From: Nannocystis punicea
GTDB taxonomy: Bacteria > Myxococcota_A > Polyangia > Nannocystales > Nannocystaceae
Direction of reading: 5' to 3'
DNA length: 64,000 nucleotides
NCBI RefSeq assembly: GCF_026965555.1
Contig: NZ_CP114040.1
Coordinates: forward strand, 5,022,001 to 5,086,000
Positions 19,208 through 28,480 of the stretch are shown here, one piece after another. The translations under genes were made by a program, and so were the position numbers. Position 1 is the stretch's first letter. Each line of letters starts with the position of its first letter. The notes under the pieces are model-generated. The model did no database searches. It had not been told where the DNA came from and saw only the letters and a program-made list of their open reading frames with translations.

Positions 19208-20936
19208 AGTCGGCGGGCAACTCGGCGGGAGCGGCGGGCGCGGGAGCGGCGGGCGCGTTCGTCGGCCCCGGGGGCGCGGCGCCGGCCCCGTTGGCGGCCG
19301 CCCAGGCGTCGAGGTGGCGCAGCACGGTCATGACGATGCGGTCCTCGGCGCGCTTGCGCTTGGCGGCCACGGCGACGCGGCCGCCGTCGACGTTGATGAG
19401 GATCGAGAAGCCGACCTGCGGGGTGCCGTCCTCGGCGGTGATGACCCCGGTGAGGCCGCTGACGCCGTCGAGGGTGCCGGTCTTGGCGCGCACGCGCTTG
19501 CCCGACTGGCGCAGGCGCGACACCATCGTGCCGCGCTCGCCGGCGACCGGGAGGGCGGAGACGAGGCCGCCCTCCTCGGCGCGCACGCGGCCGGCGATGG
19601 CGATCAGGTCGACGAGCGCGCTGGTGGTGACGCGGCCGAGGTCCGACAGGCCGGAGCCGTTCTCGAACACCAGCGCGTTGGGGTCGAGGCCGAGCGCGCG
19701 CCAGTAGCCGAGGACGACCTCGGCGCCGTTGTCCCAGTCGCCGGGGCTCTGGGTCATGCGCCAGCCGAGGCTGCGCAGCAGCTGCTCGGCCATGAAGTTG
19801 TTGGAGAAGGCGAGGGCGTCGGCGGCGACGACGGCGAGCGGGGCCGAGTCGCGGCGGGTGACGAGCTCGGCGCCGAGGCCGTAGCTGGGCGCGTTGCCGC
19901 GGACGACCGGCAGCGGCGCGTCCTGGCTGCGCTCGGCGAGCATGACCGCGAGGGCTCCGCCGGTGTAGAGGCCGGGGTCGGAGATCCGTCGCCGCACCAT
20001 CACCGGCTTGGCGCGGCGGCGGACCTTGCCGGTGACCTCGACGACGGTCTCGACGCCGTCGCCCTCGCCGCGCGCGTAGGTGCGGACCGTCGGCGCGCCG
20101 CTGCCGATCGTCGCGCGGTTGTCGACGACCACGTGCGTGCTGTCGGGAGAGAGCTTGACGACCGGCCCCTCGGCCGCGGGCGCGACGGTGATCTCGATGG
20201 TGTTGAAGTCGAGGCTGAGCGCGCCGCTCGGGGCCTGGTACGACAGGCCGATCTCGGTGTCGGAGAAGCCGGGGGCCAGCCGGCGCGGCGAGAAGGCGGC
20301 GTCGTCGACGACGATCCGCTGCAGCGAGGCGAGGTCGGTGCGCGCGGCGATCTCGTCGGCGAGCGCGGCCAGGGCCACGTGGTCGAAGCTCGGGTCGCCC
20401 TCGCCGATCACCACGAGGTCGTCGCCGTGCCGCAGCACGCGGGTCTCGAACCGGTAGTCGGCGCCGAGCAGGTCGAGCGCGGCGGCGGTGGTCAGCAGCT
20501 TGTTGTTGCTGGCCGGGTTGAGCGGGACGTCGCCCTGGAAGTCGAACAGGACGGTGTCGCTGGCGAGGTCGCGCACGTGCACGCTGACCGAGGCGAGCCG
20601 CTCGAGCGGGGCGACGATCTTGCGGATCGCGGCGTCGAGCCCGGCGGTGTCGAGGGCGATCGGCGGGCCCGCGGCGGCGCCGCGAGTGAGCTCCACCGCG
20701 CGGCTGAACGCCTCCAGGCGCGCCAGCAGCCGCTCCTCGGCGCTCGGCGGCGGCAGCTCGTCCGGGACCACGACGACCTCGACGTAGGCGTCGCGCCGCG
20801 GCTCGCCCTCGCCGGTCTCGAGGGACATGGCGTAAGGGACAGGCGCGACGAGCCGGGTGAGCGCGCCGCCTTGGAAGGCGAGGACGGCCGTGACGACCAG
20901 GGTGATCGCGCCGGCCGCCGCGGGCCAGACGTGCAT
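19206..20936 (-). CDS. dacB: D-alanyl-D-alanine carboxypeptidase/endopeptidase (PBP4, peptidase S13)
   Basis: 576 aa, periplasmic, trims or cuts peptidoglycan cross-links. A membrane/signal segment near residues 5-25 precedes the S13 fold. The three penicillin-binding motifs are SNNK (in PASNNKLLTTAAAL), SNN (in ALAFSNNFMAEQ) and KTG (in RAKTGTLDG), so it should be active. The length is slightly above E. coli DacB (477 aa) because of an N-terminal extension and a Pro/Ala-rich tail. ATG 20936 sits just before the signal segment. Two repeat-like units lie in the N-terminal coding region. Confidence 0.92.
   Translation of the reverse strand: MHVWPAAAGAITLVVTAVLAFQGGALTRLVAPVPYAMSLETGEGEPRRDAYVEVVVVPDELPPPSAEERLLARLEAFSRAVELTRGAAAGPPIALDTAGLDAAIRKIVAPLERLASVSVHVRDLASDTVLFDFQGDVPLNPASNNKLLTTAAALDLLGADYRFETRVLRHGDDLVVIGEGDPSFDHVALAALADEIAARTDLASLQRIVVDDAAFSPRRLAPGFSDTEIGLSYQAPSGALSLDFNTIEITVAPAAEGPVVKLSPDSTHVVVDNRATIGSGAPTVRTYARGEGDGVETVVEVTGKVRRRAKPVMVRRRISDPGLYTGGALAVMLAERSQDAPLPVVRGNAPSYGLGAELVTRRDSAPLAVVAADALAFSNNFMAEQLLRSLGWRMTQSPGDWDNGAEVVLGYWRALGLDPNALVFENGSGLSDLGRVTTSALVDLIAIAGRVRAEEGGLVSALPVAGERGTMVSRLRQSGKRVRAKTGTLDGVSGLTGVITAEDGTPQVGFSILINVDGGRVAVAAKRKRAEDRIVMTVLRHLDAWAAANGAGAAPPGPTNAPAAPAPAAPAELPAD
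20824..20851. repeat. Two 14-bp repeat units inside dacB
   Basis: GACATGGCG at 20824 and GACAGGCGC at 20838, fourteen bases apart. They lie within the dacB coding sequence, just after the signal segment and before the conserved fold, so the protein tolerates them in a linker. Confidence 0.5.
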
Positions 20937-21250
20937 GCGCAGACAATGATCCGAGGCGGAAGAGCGCGTCAAGCCGCGGGCGCGCGGCAATTGTGGCGGA
21001 GCGCGCCGCGCGACGTGACAGCGCCGTCAGGTCGCGCGCATGTGCGGAAGATGGGCTGGTCCAAAGGACAGGTGCAAGCCGAAGGTCACGCGCGCGAGCA
21101 GGCGCACGTGCGCCCGCGCGAGCGCGGGGAAGCGCCGGGCCGGCGCCGCAGATCCCCGGGTGCGTGCAGGGATGGCGCCCGGGTCCGCCCGCGCTTGCTC
21201 ACGCCGGCGGGCCTCGTGGATCCGGCCCCGCAAGCCCGGTAGGCTGCGGC
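20937..21250. other. Divergent intergenic region, no gene seen
   Basis: 314 bases between dacB and an FG-GAP lipoprotein, transcribed apart. It must hold both promoters, but I cannot point to clear -35/-10 boxes. A weak repeat unit (GACAGGTGC at 21067, with degenerate neighbours 14 bases either side) is present. Confidence 0.5.
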
Positions 21251-22990
21251 ATGACCTCGCTTGTTCGCGGATCCTTGGTGTGCGCCCCTCTCTTGCTCGC
21301 CGCGTGCGGCGGCGACGACGGCCGCGACAGCGCGACCGCGGGAGCGACGACGTTGACGGGCACGACGGTGCCGTCGACGACGCCGGGGACCTCGACCGAT
21401 GCCTCGACCTCGATCGCCAGCACCGACGCGCCGACCACCACCGGCATCAGCGACTCGGCGGCGTCGACCACCGAGGCGGTGACGGCGAGCGACGGCACCG
21501 GGGGGATCAAGTTCGACCTCGGCGTCGACGACCTCGGCGAGACGAGCGGCGGCCCGCCCGGCAACGTGTGCAAGGTGCAGGACGACATGGACGCGGTCGG
21601 CGACTGCGAGATGGAGGCGGCGCCCGACAGCTTCGCGCCGGCGCTGCAGTGGTCGTTCGGCGCCGACCTGCAGTCGATGGTGACGCCGCTGGTCGGCAAC
21701 TTCACCGACGACAACGCCGACGGCGAGATCGACCTGTGCGACGTCCCGGACGTGCTGTTCGTCGCCGGGCCGACGATCGGCTACGGCATGATCTGCGAGC
21801 TGTTCGTGCTCGACGGGGCGACCGGGACCCAGCACTACGCGATCCCGACGTCCGAGAGCCTGTCGTGTTTCGCCACGCCGGCGTTCGCCGACATCGACAA
21901 CGACGGCTTGCCCGAGATCGTGGCGATCTGGAACAGCGGCGGGGTCTACCGCCTCAAGGCGTTCGAGCACGACGGCACCCCGAAGTGGGCCAACACGACC
22001 GACGGGGGCCAGTACGACCAGTTCTTCCGCGAGACCGGGGCGGTGGCGATCCACGACCTCGACGCCGACGGCGACGCCGAGATCATCTTCAACCACGAGG
22101 TCTACGACCACAACGGCGTGCTGCTGTGGGCCCAGACCAACCCGCAGCCCGGCGAGCTCGAGGCGAGCGTCGGCGTCGACCTCGACGGTGACGGCAAGAT
22201 GGAGGTGGTGACCGGCCACTCGGCGTATCACCACGACGGCACGGTGTACTGGGAGAAGTACCCGCAGGTGACGGCGCAGTCGATCCCGCAGATCGCCAAC
22301 CTCGACGACGACCCGTTCCCGGAGGTGTTCATCACCTCGGGCCAGGGGCTGTGGATGCTCGAGCACGACGGCACGGTGAAGTGGGGCCCGGCGACGCCGA
22401 CCGGCGTGCAGCCCTCGGGCTACCTGACGTGGATGCGGCCGGGCACGGTGCACGACTTCGACGGCGACAGCCAGCCGGAGTACGCGTCGTCGTCGCGCGA
22501 GTTCTACGCGGTCTACGAGGGCAACCCGGCGGCGGTGCTGTGGCAGTCGCAGGTGGTCGACAGCTCGGGCGCGGCGGGCGGCACTGCGTTCGACTTCCTC
22601 GGCGACGGCGTGGCCGAGGCGATGTACGCCGACGAGCAGAACTTCCGCATCTACGACGGGGTCACCGGCGCGGTCGTGCTGACCCAGGCGCGCGTCAGCT
22701 ACACGCTCAGCGAGTACCCGATCGTGGCCGACGTCGACAACGACGGCTCGGCCGAGATCCTGGTGGTGTCGCTGTCCGGCCAGCCGGCCCTTCAGGTGCT
22801 GCGCGACGCCGAGGACCGGTGGATCCAGGCGCGCCGGATCTGGAACCAGCACGCCTACTACGTCACCAACGTGCGCGAGGACAGCACGCTGCCGACCACG
22901 CCGGTCGACAACTGGAAGATCTTCAACACCTATCAGACCAACGCCCAGATCGAGGGCGGCGGGCTGTGCATGCCCAACCCGCCGGGCTGA
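21251..22990 (+). CDS. FG-GAP/VCBS repeat lipoprotein
   Basis: 579 aa. Lipobox APLLLAACGGDD near residue 19, then a Thr/Ser linker to about residue 95, then a beta-propeller-like domain of FG-GAP repeats. Calcium-type Asp-rich loops recur: DDNADGEIDLCD, DIDNDGLPEIV, DLDADGDAEII, DLDGDGKMEVV, DVDNDGSAEIL. The end carries a distinctive tail (IQARRIWNQHAYYVTNVRED). Such propellers usually mediate binding at the cell surface. A close paralogue lies at 32456-34129 on the other strand. ATG 21251 gives the signal peptide. Confidence 0.85.
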   Translation: MTSLVRGSLVCAPLLLAACGGDDGRDSATAGATTLTGTTVPSTTPGTSTDASTSIASTDAPTTTGISDSAASTTEAVTASDGTGGIKFDLGVDDLGETSGGPPGNVCKVQDDMDAVGDCEMEAAPDSFAPALQWSFGADLQSMVTPLVGNFTDDNADGEIDLCDVPDVLFVAGPTIGYGMICELFVLDGATGTQHYAIPTSESLSCFATPAFADIDNDGLPEIVAIWNSGGVYRLKAFEHDGTPKWANTTDGGQYDQFFRETGAVAIHDLDADGDAEIIFNHEVYDHNGVLLWAQTNPQPGELEASVGVDLDGDGKMEVVTGHSAYHHDGTVYWEKYPQVTAQSIPQIANLDDDPFPEVFITSGQGLWMLEHDGTVKWGPATPTGVQPSGYLTWMRPGTVHDFDGDSQPEYASSSREFYAVYEGNPAAVLWQSQVVDSSGAAGGTAFDFLGDGVAEAMYADEQNFRIYDGVTGAVVLTQARVSYTLSEYPIVADVDNDGSAEILVVSLSGQPALQVLRDAEDRWIQARRIWNQHAYYVTNVREDSTLPTTPVDNWKIFNTYQTNAQIEGGGLCMPNPPG

Positions 22991-23005
22991 GCGCGTGTCT
23001 TCATG

Positions 23006-23033
23006 GACATGTCGGAAAGGGCATGTCCTCGGC
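23006..23033. repeat. 14-bp-period palindromic pair
   Basis: GACATGTCG at 23006 and GGCATGTCC at 23020, with GAAAG between. The two halves can pair as a hairpin with one G-U pair and a purine-rich loop. They sit 15 bases after the FG-GAP stop, between two same-strand genes. Confidence 0.75.
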
Positions 23034-23148
23034 GCGGCGATGGACGGTGGGCGCGCGGGAGCGCGCGCCCGGAATTTTTCCGTCACGCTCACAGATTCGG
23101 AGTCGGCCGGGAAACCATGAGCAGCGGCCATCACGGCCGGGCTTAACC

Positions 23149-24069
23149 ATGACTTTCCAGACCATCCTTATTCCTCACCTTTCGCTCTCCCTCCTCTTTG
23201 CGCTCGGCGCCGCGTGCACGCTCCAGAAGGGCGACCTCGGCGCGTACTCGGGCACCGAATCGACCGGCAGTGACACCAGCGACGGCTCGATCGGCGAGAC
23301 GACCACGTCGGGCGAGCCGGCCACCTCCGACGGGCCCCCGCAGCAGACGACCTCGACCGAGGCGCTCACCAGCCACGGGCCGGGCGACGAGACCACCACC
23401 GGCACGCCCTGGCCGGGCTGCATTCAGCCCGAGGAGGGGACCGAGGTCGCCGTCCAGGTGAGCGCCTCGACGCTGATCGATCCCGACGCGTACCCGATCG
23501 CGTTCGACGTCCGCTGCAGCGTGCAGGGCGTGATGGACGGCGAGGTCGCGCTGCAGTGCACCGACGACCTCGAGGTCGTCCACGCGGTGACGTTGACCGT
23601 GACGACGGAGACGGCGCACACGGGGCTGCTCGGCGGCGAGACCGACGTGCGCCTCAGCTATCGCAAGGCCGAGGCGCAGGAGTTCGGGCTCGACTGGCGC
23701 ACCCACGTGGCGCTGCACGCGGTCGACGACGACGCCCTGCTGCTGTTCTACGGCGTCGGCTACGACCTGTTCGCCGCGGACTTCGAGGCGTTCTGGGCGC
23801 CGATGCACATCAGCGACGGCGACCTGTTCTTCTGCCCGGCGGTGGAGGTCGAGGAGCTGTGCGGCACGTCGGAGCGGACGATGGTGCTCTTCCACGACGG
23901 CACCGACCAGGTCGAGGTGTACGACGGCAACCTCGAGATGTTCGCGGCCTCGAGCATGTGGGTCTACGCCGAGCGGGCGGTCGAGCAGGTGCAGACGAAC
24001 TTCGAGGACTGCGCCGACGGCCTGTACGGTCGCTGGGTCGAGCTGCTGGCGCTCAAGGCCGACCTTTGA
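23149..24069 (+). CDS. Hypothetical Thr/Ser-rich lipoprotein
   Basis: 306 aa, function not recognised. Signal peptide and lipobox (LLFALGAACTLQ, Cys near residue 23), a Ser/Thr/Gly linker of about 60 residues, and a secreted domain of about 225 residues. The domain has scattered cysteines that could form disulfides and a beta-rich pattern (LEVVHAVTLTVTTETAH). The stop codon TGA overlaps the first base of a repeat unit. The three-part organisation is shared with at least five other lipoproteins in this window. Confidence 0.7.
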   Translation: MTFQTILIPHLSLSLLFALGAACTLQKGDLGAYSGTESTGSDTSDGSIGETTTSGEPATSDGPPQQTTSTEALTSHGPGDETTTGTPWPGCIQPEEGTEVAVQVSASTLIDPDAYPIAFDVRCSVQGVMDGEVALQCTDDLEVVHAVTLTVTTETAHTGLLGGETDVRLSYRKAEAQEFGLDWRTHVALHAVDDDALLLFYGVGYDLFAADFEAFWAPMHISDGDLFFCPAVEVEELCGTSERTMVLFHDGTDQVEVYDGNLEMFAASSMWVYAERAVEQVQTNFEDCADGLYGRWVELLALKADL

Positions 24070-24095
24070 CATGTCCGCAGGGACGGGTCGACGCC
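24068..24095. repeat. 14-bp-period pair at convergent junction
   Basis: GACATGTCC at 24068 and the weaker GACGGGTCG at 24082. The first unit overlaps the stop codon of the upstream lipoprotein gene. The whole gap between the convergent stops is only 36 bases, and the pair nearly fills it. Confidence 0.7.
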
Positions 24096-24105
24096 CGCGC
24101 CCGGC

Positions 24106-25074
24106 TCACGGCTTGAGCCGCGGCTGGGTGCGGGTGTGGCGGTCGGGGTGCGGCTCGCCGCGCTCGTCCTGCCACGGGAACACGCGCAGGGACGGGTCGC
24201 TGTCGGGGTCCCAGGCGACCAGGCCGAGGCCCTCGATGTCGCGCGGGACCATCTCCCAGTCGTAGCGGAACATCGGGTTGTGGGCGTTGCCGAGGCGGTC
24301 GAAGATCCGCGCCTCGAACGACAGACGGATCCACGTGCGGTGGGTGTCGACCTCGGCCGCGGCGCCGCGGTGCACGGTGTACGCGTCCATCAGCGTCAGC
24401 TCCCACGGCGCGGCGTGCCAGGCGTGGGCGCTGCGGGTCCCGGCGACCTGGTTGTTCATCTCGAAGAAGAAGTTGTGACGCGCCTCGTCGAGGCCGGTGA
24501 AGTCGAACGGCTGCACGTAGTAGGCGGTCGGCAGGCAGTCGGTCACCGTGTACGTGTGGTTGATGCGGACCTTGGGCCGCCAGCGCGCGCCCTGGAAGCC
24601 GTCGACGTGGCACGGCGCCTCGCGCTGCAGCACGCCGGCGCGGACGGGGCCCTGGTCGACGGTGAGGTAGCAGTAGAACTCGTCGTAGTGGCGCGGGTTG
24701 ATCGCCAGCTCGAGGTCGGCGACGCGCTGGACCAGCCAGCGCAGCTGCGCCAGCTCGGCGGGCAGGCGGAAGTCGGAGCCGGGGAACTTGATCGGCATGT
24801 CGAGCGTGCGCGGCATGCCGGGGCGCGCCAGGGCGGCGCGCTCGGCCTCGGGGACCTGGCCGAGCTCGACGGGCCGCCGCGCGACCTTGAAGTTCTCGAG
24901 ATCCCAGATCGTGCCGATCTTGGCGAGGATCGGCGAGTCGGCCGGCAGCTCGGGGAGGCTGGCCTTCGGGTCAGGTTCGATGCGCACGCCGACGTCGGCG
25001 AGGCCCGGGACGGTGTAGTGCTTGCCGCGGTAGCCGAGCTCGTGGACTTCTGTCACGACTCCGTCATCTCGCAC
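24106..25074 (-). CDS. Putative Fe(II)/2-oxoglutarate dioxygenase-like protein
   Basis: 322 aa. Tentative metal site: an HxD in APCHVDGFQG and a distal His in DAYTVHRGAA, followed by an Arg (THRTWIRLSF) where a 2-oxoglutarate salt bridge would be expected. The spacing of about 105 residues between HxD and His fits the double-stranded beta-helix oxygenases. No signal peptide. Its start overlaps the end of the Gfo/Idh/MocA gene by 22 bases, so the two are translated together and may modify the same compound. The substrate is unknown. Confidence 0.5.
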   Translation of the reverse strand: MRDDGVVTEVHELGYRGKHYTVPGLADVGVRIEPDPKASLPELPADSPILAKIGTIWDLENFKVARRPVELGQVPEAERAALARPGMPRTLDMPIKFPGSDFRLPAELAQLRWLVQRVADLELAINPRHYDEFYCYLTVDQGPVRAGVLQREAPCHVDGFQGARWRPKVRINHTYTVTDCLPTAYYVQPFDFTGLDEARHNFFFEMNNQVAGTRSAHAWHAAPWELTLMDAYTVHRGAAAEVDTHRTWIRLSFEARIFDRLGNAHNPMFRYDWEMVPRDIEGLGLVAWDPDSDPSLRVFPWQDERGEPHPDRHTRTQPRLKP

Positions 25075-26009
25075 AGGCCGCGGACGTTGGCGAGGCCCTC
25101 GACGGCGTCGACCTCGGGCGCGCGGCCGTGCGCGACGGCGTCGACGAAGTCCTGGAGCTCGCCGAGGTAGGGGTCGGCTGGCTCATAGGACAGCTCGCGG
25201 TCGCCCACGACGATCCGGCCGCCGCCGTGTGGGCCGAGGACCTCGTCGCCGCGGGCCCAGCCGGCGTCGCCGTGGATCTCGAGCGAGCGCGGGGCGCGGA
25301 AGACGACGGAGGTGAGGATGTCGGCCGTGGCGCCGCCGGCGAAGCGCAGCGCGACCATGGCGGTCTCGTCGTGGGGGCCGCGGTGGACGGGGCTGGCGGT
25401 CAGGGCGTGGGCGCGCTCGATCTCGCCGCAACCGGGCCGGAGGTACCAGCGCACGAGGTCGAGGCAGTGGGTGCCCACGGCGGCGAGCGACCACCAGCGG
25501 CCGACGTCCGGCGAGGCGCGCCAGTTGTTGGCGTCGCGCTCGACGAAGGTCCAGCGGACGCACATGTGCAGGACGCGGCCCAGCTCGCCGGCGAGGACGC
25601 GCTCGCGCAGGGCCCGGAGGCCGGCGTGAAAGCGCAGGTGATAGCCGACGGCGAGGCGGACCCCGGCGGCCGCGCACGCGCGCACGACGGCCTCGGCGTC
25701 GGCGACGTCGGTGGCCATCGGCTTCTCGACGAACACGTGCTTGCCTGCGGCGGCGGCGGCGATCGCCTGGGCGGCGTGGAGACGATCGGGGGTGGCGAGG
25801 ACGACCGCGTCGAGCTGCGGGTCGGCGAGCATGTCGGCGAGGTCGCGGTGGATCGGGCCGCGGGCGCCGTGACGCGCGGCGAAGGCCCGCGCGCGCTCCG
25901 GATCGCGCGAGCACACGCTCCACAGGACGGCGCCGCGGACCTTCTGCAGCGCCGGCGCGAGGCGGCGATCGGCGATCGATCCGGTGCCGACGAGCCCGAC
26001 GTGCAGCAT
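25053..26009 (-). CDS. Gfo/Idh/MocA family oxidoreductase
   Basis: 318 aa NAD(P)-dependent dehydrogenase, cytosolic, acting on a sugar or similar polyol. The N-terminal Rossmann fold begins GLVGTGSIADRRLAPAL. The family motif VEKPMA near residue 95 carries the conserved Lys of the EKP signature. The C-terminal domain has the usual GTHCLDLVRW segment. ATG 26009 directly precedes the Rossmann strand. It is the first gene of a two-gene operon with the dioxygenase-like gene. A repeat array lies upstream, between it and the porin. Confidence 0.85.
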   Translation of the reverse strand: MLHVGLVGTGSIADRRLAPALQKVRGAVLWSVCSRDPERARAFAARHGARGPIHRDLADMLADPQLDAVVLATPDRLHAAQAIAAAAAGKHVFVEKPMATDVADAEAVVRACAAAGVRLAVGYHLRFHAGLRALRERVLAGELGRVLHMCVRWTFVERDANNWRASPDVGRWWSLAAVGTHCLDLVRWYLRPGCGEIERAHALTASPVHRGPHDETAMVALRFAGGATADILTSVVFRAPRSLEIHGDAGWARGDEVLGPHGGGRIVVGDRELSYEPADPYLGELQDFVDAVAHGRAPEVDAVEGLANVRGLCEMTES

Positions 26010-26056
26010 CGAAGGACGGTACCACGAGGCGCGGCGGCCGAGATCGCGCGGGGAGT

Positions 26057-26098
26057 GACAGGTCCGAGAGGACATGTTCGTAGAGACATGACCTTGAA
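26057..26098. repeat. 14-bp-period palindromic array, 3 units
   Basis: GACAGGTCC (26057), GACATGTTC (26071) and GACATGACC (26085). This is one of only two clear arrays placed between divergent genes, 48 bases upstream of the oxidoreductase start. Confidence 0.8.
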
Positions 26099-26293
26099 GT
26101 GCAGACTCGCGGCAAGGGAGGCGGCTCGGGGCGGTTTTTGGCGATCTCCGCGGCCCGCGCCGATGCGACCATTCCCACGCGCGGCCTCAGGAGGGCTTCC
26201 ACGCCGGTTCCTGCCCGCGGGCGGGGCTCGCGCGACTAGGCACTTCGTGACGCTTCCGTCACCCTTTCGCCACGCATCCGTGATGCGGACCGC

Positions 26294-27730
26294 ATGCCGC
26301 TCCACTTCGTGCTCGCGCTCTCCTGGCCGCTGATGCAGACGGCGCCGACCTCCCGGCTGCTCGTGGACGCGCCCGAGGCCGTGCCCACGCCCGAGCGACC
26401 GCGGGTCGGAGCCGCGCCGGTCGCGGGCGCGCCCGCGCCGGTCGACGCCGAGCCGGCGCTCGAGGGCTCGGCCGAGGCAGGGGCGGACAAGGGCGAGGGG
26501 CCGGCGCCGATCGACTCCGAGCCGGAGACGCCGCCGGCGAAGCTCGACCGCAAGGCGACGGCGAAGGTGCAGAAGTTCAAGTTCAAGCCGGGCCGCGGGT
26601 TCGAGATCGCGACGAAGGACGGCAACTACGTGCTGGCGATCCGGGCGCGCCTGCAGGTCCGCTACGACCTCGAGCACCCGAACATGCCGGGCGAGCCGAT
26701 CGACCACGTGCTGCAGATCCGCCGCGCGCGCGTGGTGTTCGCCGGCAACGTGTTCGGCAAGCACAACCGCTACTACATCCAGTTCGGCTTCTCGCCGCGC
26801 GACATGCTCGGCGGGTTGCCCGACAACTCACCGGGCATCCGTTACAACCCGGTCCGCGACGCCCGGCTCGAGTTCACGTACCTGCGCGACGCGACGGTCT
26901 GGCTCGGCCAGATGAAGGTGCCGTTCAGCCGCCAGCGCCTGATCTCGTCGGGCAACCAGCAGTTCGTCGACCGCTCGAGCGTGAACGAGGAGTTCAACCT
27001 CGATCGCGACCTCGGCCTGCAGCTGCGCTCGGACGACATCGGCGGGATCGGCCGCTTCAAGTACGCGGTCGGCGTGTTCATGGGCGACGGCCGCAACGTC
27101 TACGAGCTGACCAACTCCGGCGCGCTGTACGTCGGCCGGGTGACCGTGATGCCGCTCGGCAAGTTCGAGGACGAGTCGGAGGGCGACCTCGAGCGGCTGA
27201 AGAAGCCGGGGCTGTCCCTCGCCGGCGCCTACGCGTACCACGACGACGCGCCCGGCGAGCGCGGCGTCCACGGAGCCCGCCCGGCCGACGGCGGGACGAC
27301 CGACATCCACCACGCGACCGCCGACCTGATGTTCAAGTGGCGCGGGCTGTCGATCGAGTCGGCGTTCCACTACCGCAAGGCCCGCCGGCGCAACCCCGGC
27401 GGGGCGGTCGACGAGCTGGGAGCGCCGATCCCGGTGGCCCTGCCGCGCGACGGCGTCGGCTGGTTCGGCCAGATCGGCTATTTGATCCCGCCGGTCGACG
27501 TCGAGTTCGTGACCCGCTACAGCTTCGTCCGCAACATCTTCGGCGAGAAGAGCTCGATGATCGACCGCGACGAGCTCGGCGGCGGCGTCAACTACTACGT
27601 CGCCGAGCACAACTTCAAGATCTCGTTCGACTACTTCCGGGTGTGGGACGGGCTGCTCGGACCGACCGAGCGCGAGGCGATGGCCCACGGCGTCGACCGG
27701 TTCCGCCTGGTGGTCCAGCTGGCGTTCTGA
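26294..27730 (+). CDS. OprO/OprP-type outer-membrane porin
   Basis: 478 aa. There is a hydrophobic N-terminus, an Ala/Pro/Glu-rich segment to about residue 85, then an outer-membrane beta-barrel of the phosphate-selective porin O/P type. Signs are alternating aromatic strands (RYYIQFGFSPRDM, WLGQMKVPFSRQ), a barrel-typical LQVRYD near the start, and a terminal Phe (RLVVQLAF) as the outer-membrane insertion signal. It probably passes anions such as phosphate, but specificity cannot be read here. It diverges from the oxidoreductase operon. Confidence 0.8.
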   Translation: MPLHFVLALSWPLMQTAPTSRLLVDAPEAVPTPERPRVGAAPVAGAPAPVDAEPALEGSAEAGADKGEGPAPIDSEPETPPAKLDRKATAKVQKFKFKPGRGFEIATKDGNYVLAIRARLQVRYDLEHPNMPGEPIDHVLQIRRARVVFAGNVFGKHNRYYIQFGFSPRDMLGGLPDNSPGIRYNPVRDARLEFTYLRDATVWLGQMKVPFSRQRLISSGNQQFVDRSSVNEEFNLDRDLGLQLRSDDIGGIGRFKYAVGVFMGDGRNVYELTNSGALYVGRVTVMPLGKFEDESEGDLERLKKPGLSLAGAYAYHDDAPGERGVHGARPADGGTTDIHHATADLMFKWRGLSIESAFHYRKARRRNPGGAVDELGAPIPVALPRDGVGWFGQIGYLIPPVDVEFVTRYSFVRNIFGEKSSMIDRDELGGGVNYYVAEHNFKISFDYFRVWDGLLGPTEREAMAHGVDRFRLVVQLAF

Positions 27731-27739
27731 GCCCTCCGG

Positions 27740-27780
27740 GACATGTCGAAATGGACATGTCCCGAAGGGAAGGCGCTGTC
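27740..27780. repeat. 14-bp-period palindromic array, 3 units
   Basis: GACATGTCG (27740), GACATGTCC (27754) and a weak third (GGAAGGCGC, 27768). The first two can pair as a long hairpin (GGGACATGTC against GACATGTCCC). The array fills the 48-base convergent gap and runs into the stop of the minus-strand gene. Confidence 0.8.
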
Positions 27781-28480
27781 ACTTGCAGTAGTCGTCCTGG
27801 TGCGTCACGCCCTCGACGACGATCTCGGTGCCGGGGCGGATGACGAACTCGCTGAGGCCGACCTCGGAGCTGTCAGCGGCCCAGTCGTAGGTGTAGCCGA
27901 GCTGGGTCCACGGGTAGCCGGGGTCGTCGCCGTAGGAGTTGGCGCGCAGATCCTCGATCCACATCTTGTGCTCCGGAGCGACGTCGGGGCGGAAGTCGAG
28001 CTGCGCCACCGAGTCGTCGATCTCGGGGTCGGGGCTCGGGCGGAACATGCCGTCGAGCGGCACCCACATGGTCACGAGCCGGTCCTTGCCGTTGCCGGGC
28101 GGGAGACCCATGAGCTCCTCGAGGCGGGTGGACAGCTCGTCGCCCTGCAGGCCGGTGGCGGTGCAGAAGTCCTTGAGCGAGGGGATCGGGGTGACCCACA
28201 CCTCGACGGCGAGCGGCATGCTGGTGCCCTCCTTGCCGTCGTAGCCGTTGTACGAGGTCCAGGTGACCATCAGGACCCGATCCTCGTCGTCGAACACGAG
28301 GTCGGGGTTGTCGAGGGTGATGGCGACGAGGTCGTCGACGATCTCGTCGGCCTCGGGGTCCGAGGCGTCCTCGACGGCGGCCCGATAGAGCTCCTCGGGC
28401 GTGGCCTCGGGCTCGGGCTCGGTACAGGCGACGGCCGGGATCGCGAACGTGAACAAAAGGACAGGGCGGAGCAGCGACAT
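27779..28480 (-). CDS. Hypothetical lipoprotein
   Basis: 233 aa, function not recognised. Signal peptide and lipobox LLFTFAIPAVACTEPE with Cys near residue 19, then an acidic, soluble domain of about 200 residues without repeats or catalytic motifs I know (for example MVTWTSYNGYDGKEG). Unlike most lipoproteins in this window it has no Thr/Ser linker. It ends in Cys-Lys. A 487-base region without genes lies upstream. Confidence 0.65.
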   Translation of the reverse strand: MSLLRPVLLFTFAIPAVACTEPEPEATPEELYRAAVEDASDPEADEIVDDLVAITLDNPDLVFDDEDRVLMVTWTSYNGYDGKEGTSMPLAVEVWVTPIPSLKDFCTATGLQGDELSTRLEELMGLPPGNGKDRLVTMWVPLDGMFRPSPDPEIDDSVAQLDFRPDVAPEHKMWIEDLRANSYGDDPGYPWTQLGYTYDWAADSSEVGLSEFVIRPGTEIVVEGVTHQDDYCK

